In this document: in pieces, positions 1 through 6,912 of the stretch
How positions within the stretch are numbered: position 1 is the first letter of the stretch
Layout: each line of letters starts with the position of its first letter
Position numbers and translations under genes: made by a program
Origin: a virus
Length of the DNA: 23,186 bases
Virus record (IMG/VR): IMGVR_UViG_3300007274_000425
Location: 1 to 23,186 of that record
Strand: one strand, 5' to 3'
Notes under the pieces: model-generated
Told to the model about the DNA's origin: nothing
Database searches by the model: none
The model's input: only the letters and a program-made list of their open reading frames with translations

Positions 1-2550
1 TTGTTTGATCAAAACAATGCAGGTACAGTACAATTTAAAAGTTTAATTGGTGGTTACGGTATTGCACTCAGTGACACATCAACAGAAGTTACAATAGCAT
101 TTGATCCAGAAACAGTAAGTATTGAAGATTTAGCAGATGTAGATACCAATGGTGCGGCATCTGGCAGTGTACTAAAATGGAACGGCAGTGAATGGGTTAT
201 TTCAACAGACTTAACAGGAACATCAGGAAGTCTAGCAAGTAGTACTACAGATGATCTTGCAGAAGGTGCGGCCAATCTTTATTTTACAAACACAAGATTT
301 GACAATAGACTAGCACTATCAAATATTAGACAACTTGCAGATGTTAGTAGTAATTCACCAACTGATGGACAAGCATTGGTTTGGAATTCAACAGCAGGCG
401 AATGGCGTCCTGGCACAGTAAGTGGCGGAGGTGGAGGTGGTATTGCACTTACCGACCTAAGTGTCACTACAGGAAGTGCAGGTACAGCCGCTCTTGTATA
501 TGACAGTTCAACTGGTGTGTTTAGTTATACTCCACCTGATCTAAGCAGTTATGCAACAACAGCAAGTTTATCAACAGTCGCAGTTAGCGGAAATTATAAC
601 GATCTAAGCAACAAACCATTTATTCCAAATAACCTTGGAGACTTATCAAATGTATCAGGCGTTGCTCCTTCAAATGCTCAAGTACTAGCATGGAACGCAG
701 GAACAAGCACTTGGGAACCAACTACAGGAGGCGGTGGAGGTATTGCCTTATCAGATTTAAGCGTAACAACTAATGCAGTTGGCGTAGCGGCTCTTGTATA
801 TGATAATTCAACTGGTGTGTTTAGTTATACACCACCAGACCTAACTGGCTTTGCAACAACTTCTGCAATAGCAAACTTTATTGAACTAACAGATTTAAGC
901 GTTACAACAGCAAGTGCAGGTACAGCCGCACTAGCATACAATGATTTAACAGGTGCATTTACATTTACTCCGCCAGATTTAAGTTCTTACTTAACTGGTA
1001 TTGGTAGTTTAAGTATTGATGCACTCAGTGATGTAGACACTACAACAGCCGCACCTAATGCAGGCGAAGTACTAAAATGGAATGGTGCTAATTGGGCACC
1101 AGCAGTTGACAACACAGGCGGTGGTGCAGGAAGCGGTACAGTTAATTCAGGTACAGCCACACACCTAGCATACTATCAAAGTACAGGTTCAGCAATTAGT
1201 GGTGCAGGTGCAGGACTAACTTGGAACGCAGGAACAAGCACACTAACAGCAACAAATATTGAAACTGAAGATATCACAACAACAGGTAGTGGTACTCCAA
1301 CATTTACTAGTGCCAACGATATTGTACTTAATGCTAACAGTGGTTCAGGTGATGTAAATGTTAGTGGAAGCAAAATTACAAACCTTGGAACACCAACAGC
1401 AACAACAGATGCCGCAACCAAAGCATATGTTGATGCCAATGCAGGCGGTGGTGGTATTGCACTATCAGATTTGAGTGTAACCACTGCAACAGCAAACGGT
1501 AATGGAAGTTTAGTATACAACAATACAAATGGTATATTTACATTTACTCCTGCAGATGTTCCAGATGTAACAGGATTTATTCAACAACAAGATGCAATTC
1601 AAACAGAAGAAATCAAAGCACACACCGGCGATAACATTGTAATCAAAAGCAGATTCAATACCGACAGTGCCTTTTTTGATACAACTTCAAACACACTAAC
1701 TATTGGACAAAGTCCAACTGCACAAAGCACATACGAATTTAAAGTTGCAGGTGACACAATGATTAAAGCATTGAACTCATATGGTTCAATGTATAATGAA
1801 GATAGATACAACACAATAACACCAATCGGACCTGCACAACCACACGTTAAACATTATGGACCAATTACTGCTAATGGTGTTGGTGCATACACATTTAGTG
1901 GACTAGGAGACAATCCAACACTAACACTATGGCGTGGACATACATATGCATTTAACCTAAATTCAAACGGTCACCCATTTGTAATTAAAACTGTACAAGG
2001 TTCAGGTACAAGCAACTTCTACAATGAAGGGGTAACCAACCAAGGTATCGAACAAGGTTATATGTACTTTACAGTTCCACTTGACGCACCAGATACATTG
2101 TATTATCAATGTGTAGCACATGGTGCAATGAATGGTACAATTAATGTAACAGATAGACTCAATAGTTTTAGAACCAGCGGAAGTCTTGTAACAGGATTTA
2201 CTAGCGGATTTGCAAACGCAGACACAGGAAGATTTTATTGGAACTTGCCTGAAGCAGGTGATTACATGTTATACAGTGTGTTGAGAACATACCTATGGTC
2301 AACAACTGGATTTATCAAATGTAGACTGTTTAACAACACAACAGGTAGTGCTATCACAGGCACAGACAGAATGTTGTTTGAAGCACAAAGCGTAACAATG
2401 GCATTTAACGTTATGAGTACACCAGTTTGGAAAGTAACAGTTGGTGCGGCTAGTACAATTTATCTACAACTTAATGCAACAACAGCGGCCGCAGGTATTC
2501 AAGATGATAGTAATGGATATAACGAACAAGGTTGGATGAGGGTACACTAA
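1..2550 (+). CDS. Repetitive tail-fibre-like structural protein with cupredoxin-like domain (probably 5'-truncated)
   Basis: The frame is open from the first base, where a TTG could start, so the true start is probably upstream of the window. Visible length is 849 residues. The first two thirds are low-complexity beta repeats: an 'LSDVDT..G.VLKWNG..W' motif and an 'LSDLSVTT...LVYD..TG.F.YTPPDL' motif, each about four times, separated by Gly-rich linkers. Residues about 620-718 resemble a cupredoxin-type beta-sandwich, with His658 (GHPFVIKT) and Cys704/His707/Met710 (YYQCVAHGAM). The last 130 residues look like a compact tip domain containing GRFYWNLPEAGDYMLYS. The repeats recur in the fibre modules downstream, so a virion surface or fibre role is likely. 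Stop TAA overlaps the next start (TAATG). The exact virion protein is unknown. Confidence 0.75.
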   Translation: MFDQNNAGTVQFKSLIGGYGIALSDTSTEVTIAFDPETVSIEDLADVDTNGAASGSVLKWNGSEWVISTDLTGTSGSLASSTTDDLAEGAANLYFTNTRFDNRLALSNIRQLADVSSNSPTDGQALVWNSTAGEWRPGTVSGGGGGGIALTDLSVTTGSAGTAALVYDSSTGVFSYTPPDLSSYATTASLSTVAVSGNYNDLSNKPFIPNNLGDLSNVSGVAPSNAQVLAWNAGTSTWEPTTGGGGGIALSDLSVTTNAVGVAALVYDNSTGVFSYTPPDLTGFATTSAIANFIELTDLSVTTASAGTAALAYNDLTGAFTFTPPDLSSYLTGIGSLSIDALSDVDTTTAAPNAGEVLKWNGANWAPAVDNTGGGAGSGTVNSGTATHLAYYQSTGSAISGAGAGLTWNAGTSTLTATNIETEDITTTGSGTPTFTSANDIVLNANSGSGDVNVSGSKITNLGTPTATTDAATKAYVDANAGGGGIALSDLSVTTATANGNGSLVYNNTNGIFTFTPADVPDVTGFIQQQDAIQTEEIKAHTGDNIVIKSRFNTDSAFFDTTSNTLTIGQSPTAQSTYEFKVAGDTMIKALNSYGSMYNEDRYNTITPIGPAQPHVKHYGPITANGVGAYTFSGLGDNPTLTLWRGHTYAFNLNSNGHPFVIKTVQGSGTSNFYNEGVTNQGIEQGYMYFTVPLDAPDTLYYQCVAHGAMNGTINVTDRLNSFRTSGSLVTGFTSGFANADTGRFYWNLPEAGDYMLYSVLRTYLWSTTGFIKCRLFNNTTGSAITGTDRMLFEAQSVTMAFNVMSTPVWKVTVGAASTIYLQLNATTAAAGIQDDSNGYNEQGWMRVH
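490..830 (+). repeat. Near-identical direct repeats 300 bp apart within the fibre gene
   Basis: Positions 490-530 and 790-830 match at 39 of 41 bases, and 507-530 is identical to 807-830. They encode the repeated block ALVYD(S/N)STGVFSYTPP. The 300-bp offset is in frame, so recombination between the copies would add or remove 100 residues without a frameshift. Weaker protein-level copies lie near 880-990 and 1453-1569. Confidence 0.8.
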
Positions 2551-2861
2551 TGGACATACATATAGCACAAGCAATAAACGAACTTATGGGAGACTCAGGT
2601 TGGTTAATGCGAGGCGTGCCTACCAACGAAACAGAGTTCAACACTATGTTTAGAAAAATAACAGGTGTAGATGAGAATGGTGTGTCAATTGAAAGCGATG
2701 ATCCTGCTGACTTTGGTATTACTTGGGATCAAGTAGTTGCTAAACAAGCAGAAATGCAAACAGCAGAAGATAATAAAACAACCAACAAAGCAAGTGCAAT
2801 CAGTAAACTTGAAGCACTAGGATTGACAGCAGACGAAATATCAGCACTGACAGGATCTTAA
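2550..2861 (+). CDS. Small acidic protein after the fibre gene, possibly assembly-related
   Basis: The product has 103 residues from ATG 2550, which overlaps the upstream stop as TAATG, with a GAGGG-type ribosome site at 2538-2542. An in-frame TTG at 2532 is less likely because it precedes that site. The sequence is acidic and mostly helical and ends SKLEALGLTADEISALTG. That Lys/Leu-Ala-Leu-Gly-Leu-Thr-x-x-Glu-Ile helical ending is common in small proteins encoded just downstream of phage fibre genes. Position and tight coupling suggest a fibre accessory or chaperone, but no family is firmly recognised. It is followed one base later by the protease start. Confidence 0.7.
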   Translation: MDIHIAQAINELMGDSGWLMRGVPTNETEFNTMFRKITGVDENGVSIESDDPADFGITWDQVVAKQAEMQTAEDNKTTNKASAISKLEALGLTADEISALTGS

Positions 2862-2862
2862 T

Positions 2863-4386
2863 ATGTCAACAGAAGATCAGAACAGAGCAATCATTACATT
2901 TAAAAAAGGTGTAGACACTGACCAAGCAGTAAATGAATTGCTTGACCAAGGTTACGAACTACACAATGATAAACCAGATTCAGTTTCAAACTTTGACTTT
3001 GTAATGACTCGTGAACAAGCAGAAGCATTAAAGTCAGACGAACGAGTGCGTGATGTACGCTATGGTTCAAAAGAAGAAAATGGTTTTGTGCCTATGCATA
3101 ATATCATTGAGCCTAGTAGAAATCATCAACGTGATAATTCAATAAACAATACACACTATCCTTGGGCATTTGCTGAATGTACTTCTACTACAACAAAATA
3201 TAGTAGTGGTTCAACAGCATATACATATTCACATGCATACAGTTTAGATGGCGAAGGTGTTGATAGTGATGTACAAGATAGTGGCATTGAAGCAGGACAT
3301 CCTGAATGGTTAGCACGTGATGGTGTTACAAACAGATTAAAACAAATTGACTGGCCTACCGCAAGTGGACAAACACAATATACACAAGGTTCAAATCACT
3401 ACACAGATCAATATGGACATGGAACGCATTGTGCAAGTACTATGGCCGGACGTTTATATGGCTGGGCAAATGGATCAGACATATATGCTATAAAAATATT
3501 TGATACAGATTCATTTGGTGTATCTGCTAGTTTCAATATGATTAGAGGTTGGCACAATAACAAAGGTAATAATAGACCAACAGTGGTAAACATGAGTTGG
3601 GGATACTTTGGAACCTACACAAATATTACTGGCGGAAACTATAGAGGCACAGGTTGGACAGGTGCTACACAACAAACAGCATATGGTATGGTGTTTGGAA
3701 ATACAAATAATAATGGAGATTGGACACACCCTGTTAGAATAACTTCAGTAGAAAGTGATATGGAAGATTGTATTACTGATGGAGTAGTCCTAGTAGGAGC
3801 GGCAGGTAACAGTCAACACAAAATGGATTTAACAACAGGTCTTGACTACAACAATTACTTTACTAATAACTTTGGTAACAGATACTATCATAGAGGTGGT
3901 ACTCCACAAGCCGCAACTGATACAATATGTGTTGGTGCAATTGATTATTCATATCAAACAGGTACACAAGAACGTTGTGCAACTTTTACAGAAAAAGGTC
4001 CACGGGTAGATATATTTGCTCCTGGTACAGCAATACAAGCGGCTATTCCACAAAGTGCTACACTGTCAACAAATACAGCAACATATCCAACCAATGGCAG
4101 TTACAAGATTAGAAAACTTCAAGGTACTTCAATGGCTTGTCCACAGGTTGCTGGTATATTAGCAACTTTACTACAAGCAAGACCAGACTATACTCCTCAA
4201 CAATGTATGGCTTGGATACAGGATCAAGCAGTAAACAACAGATTATATGATCCAACAGTTGGTACTAGTGCAGACTATACTAATAATAGAGCATTACAAA
4301 CTGCTAATAACAAATACCTACAAACACCATTTGTAAGTGGTGAACCTCAAAAGTTTAGTGGCGGAATTCAATTCAGTACTTCTTAA
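2863..4386 (+). CDS. Subtilisin-family (S8) serine protease
   Basis: This 507-residue serine endopeptidase has a complete catalytic set: Asp139 in VQDSGIE, His186 in GHGTHCAS, oxyanion-hole Asn316 in GAAGN and nucleophile Ser423 in GTSMACPQVAG. Residues about 8-70 (IITFKKGVDTDQAVNELL, then a VMTREQAEAL..DERVRDVRY block) look like an I9-type inhibitory propeptide, suggesting self-processing. There is no evident signal peptide or membrane segment, so it acts in the cytoplasm or in the virion. It lies one base after the small gene at 2550 and just before the late promoter at 4395, among fibre genes. Possible roles are fibre maturation or degradation of a host surface layer; neither is shown by the sequence. 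The prohead protease of T4-type phages is a different family. Confidence 0.93.
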   Translation: MSTEDQNRAIITFKKGVDTDQAVNELLDQGYELHNDKPDSVSNFDFVMTREQAEALKSDERVRDVRYGSKEENGFVPMHNIIEPSRNHQRDNSINNTHYPWAFAECTSTTTKYSSGSTAYTYSHAYSLDGEGVDSDVQDSGIEAGHPEWLARDGVTNRLKQIDWPTASGQTQYTQGSNHYTDQYGHGTHCASTMAGRLYGWANGSDIYAIKIFDTDSFGVSASFNMIRGWHNNKGNNRPTVVNMSWGYFGTYTNITGGNYRGTGWTGATQQTAYGMVFGNTNNNGDWTHPVRITSVESDMEDCITDGVVLVGAAGNSQHKMDLTTGLDYNNYFTNNFGNRYYHRGGTPQAATDTICVGAIDYSYQTGTQERCATFTEKGPRVDIFAPGTAIQAAIPQSATLSTNTATYPTNGSYKIRKLQGTSMACPQVAGILATLLQARPDYTPQQCMAWIQDQAVNNRLYDPTVGTSADYTNNRALQTANNKYLQTPFVSGEPQKFSGGIQFSTS

Positions 4387-4387
4387 T

Positions 4388-4416
4388 CTCCTTTGATAAA
4401 TACATTAAACAAGGGG
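4388..4416 (+). promoter_or_regulatory. Inverted repeat bracketing the late promoter and masking a ribosome site
   Basis: CTCCTT (4388-4393) can pair with AAGGGG (4411-4416) as a six-pair RNA stem with one G-U, loop 17 nt. The right arm is the ribosome site for the TTG start at 4424, and the late octamer lies in the loop. Read-through RNA could hide the ribosome site; RNA started near 4408 would lack the left arm. Same layout as 17172-17209, but shorter. Confidence 0.45.
4395..4402 (+). promoter_or_regulatory. T4-type late promoter (GATAAATA), module A
   Basis: The octamer GATAAATA sits nine bases after the protease stop and 29 bases before the next start. It differs by one base from the T4 late consensus TATAAATA and is identical to the octamers at 17183 and 23164, which also lie in intergenic gaps ahead of structural genes. 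Transcription would start near 4408. Confidence 0.75.
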
Positions 4417-4423
4417 TATAACG

Positions 4424-5317
4424 TTGAGTAGAACTAGAGTTAAAGGCCAAACAATAATTGATGATGTTTCGCTTAATGGTGTTGAATCAATTAAGATACC
4501 TAGCGGAACTACAGCAGAACGCCCATCAACTGCACTTGCCGGACAAATTCGCTTTAATACAACAGAAGGATCATTTGAAGGATACGATGGTTCTACCTGG
4601 GGTGGATTAGGTAACGGCGGTGGTGGCGGAGGCGGTTCTGTACTTGGTGACATCACTGTTGAAAAACATGCTGGTGATAACATTACAACAAATTTTACTT
4701 TAGGACAGGCTCCTATTGTTAGTGCTAATTCAGTACAAATTGATATCAATGGTATTACACAAGAACCAGATGTTGCATACACAGTTGATCTAGTATCAAA
4801 CTATGTAACATTTACAGATCCCCCTGCACAAGGTGACAGAATTACAATCAAGTATCTTAGAGAACTTGAAAACAGTATTACTATAGCAAACGCATTAAGT
4901 CCTAGTGCATTTGCAGGTAACATAACTCAAACAGACGACAACGATAAAGTTTTAATCTTTGATGCTAGTAGCAATAGTGTCCAAGCAGTATTTTTAGAAG
5001 ACTTAGGTGTTGGTGGAGAAGGTAAATGGACTATTGTTGCTTCTGCGTACACTGCTAAGAAAGGTGAACGTATTGGAATAAACAGTACCAATGGATCATT
5101 TACAATTACATTACCACTAGGATCAACAGTACCATTAGGAACAGCAATTGCATTTGCTGATGCTGGAGGAGATCTTACAGCAAACAATGTTACTATAGAT
5201 GCTACAACAGATACAGTTACAAATTTGTTTAATATTTCAGCAAACACATTTATACTTGATGTTGATGGTGCAAGTGTTGGCCTGTTTTGGACAGGTACAA
5301 CTTGGAGGACATATTAA
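4424..5317 (+). CDS. Fibre-module structural protein
   Basis: The product has 297 residues from a TTG start preceded by AAGGGG at 4411-4416; no in-frame ATG or GTG gives a sensible alternative. Residues about 27-64 carry the fibre motif GTTAERP...G.IRFNT..G..EGYDGSTW, also present in both giant fibres (6913 and 18938). A Gly-rich hinge follows, then a beta-sandwich-like unit (KHAGDNITTNFTLGQAP, INGITQEPDVAYTV, VTFTDPPAQGDRITIKYL) that recurs in the proteins at 5317, 17214 and 18380. The C-terminus is a further beta-rich domain ending GLFWTGTTWRTY. First gene after the late promoter at 4395. Probably a virion fibre or baseplate attachment component; exact role unknown. Confidence 0.8.
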   Translation: MSRTRVKGQTIIDDVSLNGVESIKIPSGTTAERPSTALAGQIRFNTTEGSFEGYDGSTWGGLGNGGGGGGGSVLGDITVEKHAGDNITTNFTLGQAPIVSANSVQIDINGITQEPDVAYTVDLVSNYVTFTDPPAQGDRITIKYLRELENSITIANALSPSAFAGNITQTDDNDKVLIFDASSNSVQAVFLEDLGVGGEGKWTIVASAYTAKKGERIGINSTNGSFTITLPLGSTVPLGTAIAFADAGGDLTANNVTIDATTDTVTNLFNISANTFILDVDGASVGLFWTGTTWRTY

Positions 5318-5988
5318 TGCCAATTTATTATAGTGGAAGTTCAGGATCAACTACAAAAGATTTTCATGCAATTCGTAGAACTAAAGACGGATTGTTATAC
5401 TATACACAATTAAAAAGCAGTGATCCAGATACAATTGAAACACAAAAGTACCCAGATCCAACAAATCCACCATTGCCAGTTGAAGAATATACTGAAGAAG
5501 AAACAAGCGTACAACCAGAAACATACACATTTACTGGTACAGGAAGTGCTACAGATTTCACACTTCCAGTAGAAGTTTTAACACAAAATACATATGTATG
5601 GCTAAATGGTGTACTACAAGAGCGTGATAGAGACTACTTTTTTGAAGGTGCAGTGTGTAAATTTAGAGTACCACCCTTTGATCAAGCACAAATAGCAATT
5701 AGATTTGCGGCAAAACAATATTTCAACAACGATAATGATAAATATCAACAGTACAGAGTTGAACAAGGTCAAGTGTTTTACTATGTCGATAGCGAAGGCT
5801 ACTTTGTAAAAAGATTTGGTGGTTTTGATAGAACTACTGTATTAAGTGGCGCAGGAGCAGATGCATATGAAAATTATGTTGATGCGGCGTTAGTTAATAT
5901 TACTAGTTACAAAGAAGATATTTCAACAGGATTTGACCAGACTAACTTGAGTATGGACGATACAGACATCACAATGGATGCTACATAG
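5317..5988 (+). CDS. Fibre-module structural protein, paralogue of the protein at 18380
   Basis: The product has 223 residues from ATG 5317, which overlaps the previous stop as TAATG and is preceded by GGAGGA (5304-5309). An upstream in-frame TTG at 5287 is rejected because it lies before that ribosome site. The N-terminus has the FHAIRR motif (residues 16-21), matched by FHALRR in the protein at 18380. The middle has the recurring unit TFTGTGSATDFTLP...VWLNGVLQERDRDYFF. The C-terminal third has VFYYVDSEGYFVKR, matched by LYYYINTDGELVAR. The same relative place in both modules, two genes or fewer before a giant fibre, points to a fibre connector or accessory role. Not a recognised named family. 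Confidence 0.8.
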   Translation: MPIYYSGSSGSTTKDFHAIRRTKDGLLYYTQLKSSDPDTIETQKYPDPTNPPLPVEEYTEEETSVQPETYTFTGTGSATDFTLPVEVLTQNTYVWLNGVLQERDRDYFFEGAVCKFRVPPFDQAQIAIRFAAKQYFNNDNDKYQQYRVEQGQVFYYVDSEGYFVKRFGGFDRTTVLSGAGADAYENYVDAALVNITSYKEDISTGFDQTNLSMDDTDITMDAT

Positions 5989-5997
5989 GAATAGAAA

Positions 5998-6897
5998 ATG
6001 GCAAAGCAAAGTATTAATAGAGGACTAACAGCAAACGACGGCACAGGTGATAACCTACGTGATGCGGCAGGGAAAATCAACAATAACGTTGATGAAATCT
6101 ACAACGCAATTGGTGATGGTGCTACTGTTAAAAACCTTGTAACAAACAACGTATTAGACGTTCCTGGAGCAAACAGAGTTGCCGCTCTTTTTGCAACAAC
6201 TGGTGATTTACCACCAGCGTCTAACTATCATGGTATGTTTGCACACGTTCACTCAGAAGGTAAAGGCTATTTTGCTCATGGAGGCGTATGGGTAGAACTA
6301 GTAGACGTAAACAGTTCAATAGGAAGTCTTGGAGATGTTGACACATCAGGAAGCGGACCAACTACAGGACAAGTTTTAAAATGGGCAGGTTCAAATTGGG
6401 TACCTGCAGATGATACAGATACACAACTAGCACTTTCGGGTGCAAGTATTGGAGACTTGGGTAATGTAGACTTGGCGGCATTAGCAGACAACTCTATTTT
6501 AAAATATGATAACACTGCTGGAAAATTTGTTTGTGAACTTGAAGCAGGTGCACAAACAGTTAACGGTTTATCAGACGTAGATACAACAGGTATACTAGAT
6601 GGTGATACATTGGTTTATGACAATGCAAACCAAAGATTCAATGCAGGTAAACCTACATACAACTTAACGAATTTACAAGACGTCGATACTGCTGGTGCAA
6701 GTAACGGCGCACTTTTATCATATGATGGTGGAACTGGTAATTGGATACCTACTACATCACAACAGGTAATTTTAACAAATATGGATACTGCTACTAGAGA
6801 TGCTATTGCTGATGTAGGTAACGGTATGATAATTTACAACACAGACACTAATAAAGCACAAGTATATGCCAACAGTGCATGGGTTGATTTACATTAA
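5998..6897 (+). CDS. Fibre-module structural protein with DVDT repeats
   Basis: The product has 299 residues; ATG follows a TAGGAATAG ribosome site. Residues 9-35 (GLTANDGTGDNLRDAAGKIN, then NNVDEIY) form a motif common near the N-terminus of marine myovirus fibre and baseplate proteins. Residues about 58-104 (LFATTGDLPPASNYHGMFAH...GGVWVEL) form another common fibre unit. Four 'L.DVDT..G..L.YD/KW...W.P' repeats follow, like those in the first gene. The C-terminus (NMDTATRDAIADVGNGMIIY, then NTDTNKAQVYANSAWVDL) resembles a trimeric fibre end unit. There is no exact counterpart in module B, although 17214 shares the DVDT repeat. Virion structural role inferred from motifs and position. Confidence 0.8.
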   Translation: MAKQSINRGLTANDGTGDNLRDAAGKINNNVDEIYNAIGDGATVKNLVTNNVLDVPGANRVAALFATTGDLPPASNYHGMFAHVHSEGKGYFAHGGVWVELVDVNSSIGSLGDVDTSGSGPTTGQVLKWAGSNWVPADDTDTQLALSGASIGDLGNVDLAALADNSILKYDNTAGKFVCELEAGAQTVNGLSDVDTTGILDGDTLVYDNANQRFNAGKPTYNLTNLQDVDTAGASNGALLSYDGGTGNWIPTTSQQVILTNMDTATRDAIADVGNGMIIYNTDTNKAQVYANSAWVDLH

Positions 6898-6912
6898 TAG
6901 GAAAGAAGCAAA

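Noticed and set aside
1176-1523. Long reverse-strand open frames opposite the fibre genes (also 4405-4782, 17669-18151, 19897-20307)
   Set aside because: They mirror Gly/Thr/Ala-rich repeats on the coding strand, have no ribosome sites, and their products are low-complexity Val/Ser/Pro strings.
2481-2493. NotI-like GCGGCCGC sequences as cloning artefacts (also 11558, and the similar 22999)
   Set aside because: They are ordinary Ala-Ala-Ala codons in frame, explained by the avoidance of GCA or GCT before another Ala codon.
2532-2549. TTG start for the small gene at 2550
   Set aside because: The ATG at 2550 has the GAGGG site at the right distance and a TAATG overlap; the TTG lies upstream of that site.
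5287-5316. TTG start for the gene at 5317
   Set aside because: It precedes the GGAGGA ribosome site; ATG 5317 is correctly spaced and overlaps the previous stop.
5737-5744. A further GATAAATA octamer
   Set aside because: It lies inside the gene at 5317 (codons for Asp-Lys-Tyr) with no following start or ribosome site, so it is probably chance; kept as a caution that the octamer alone is not proof of a promoter.
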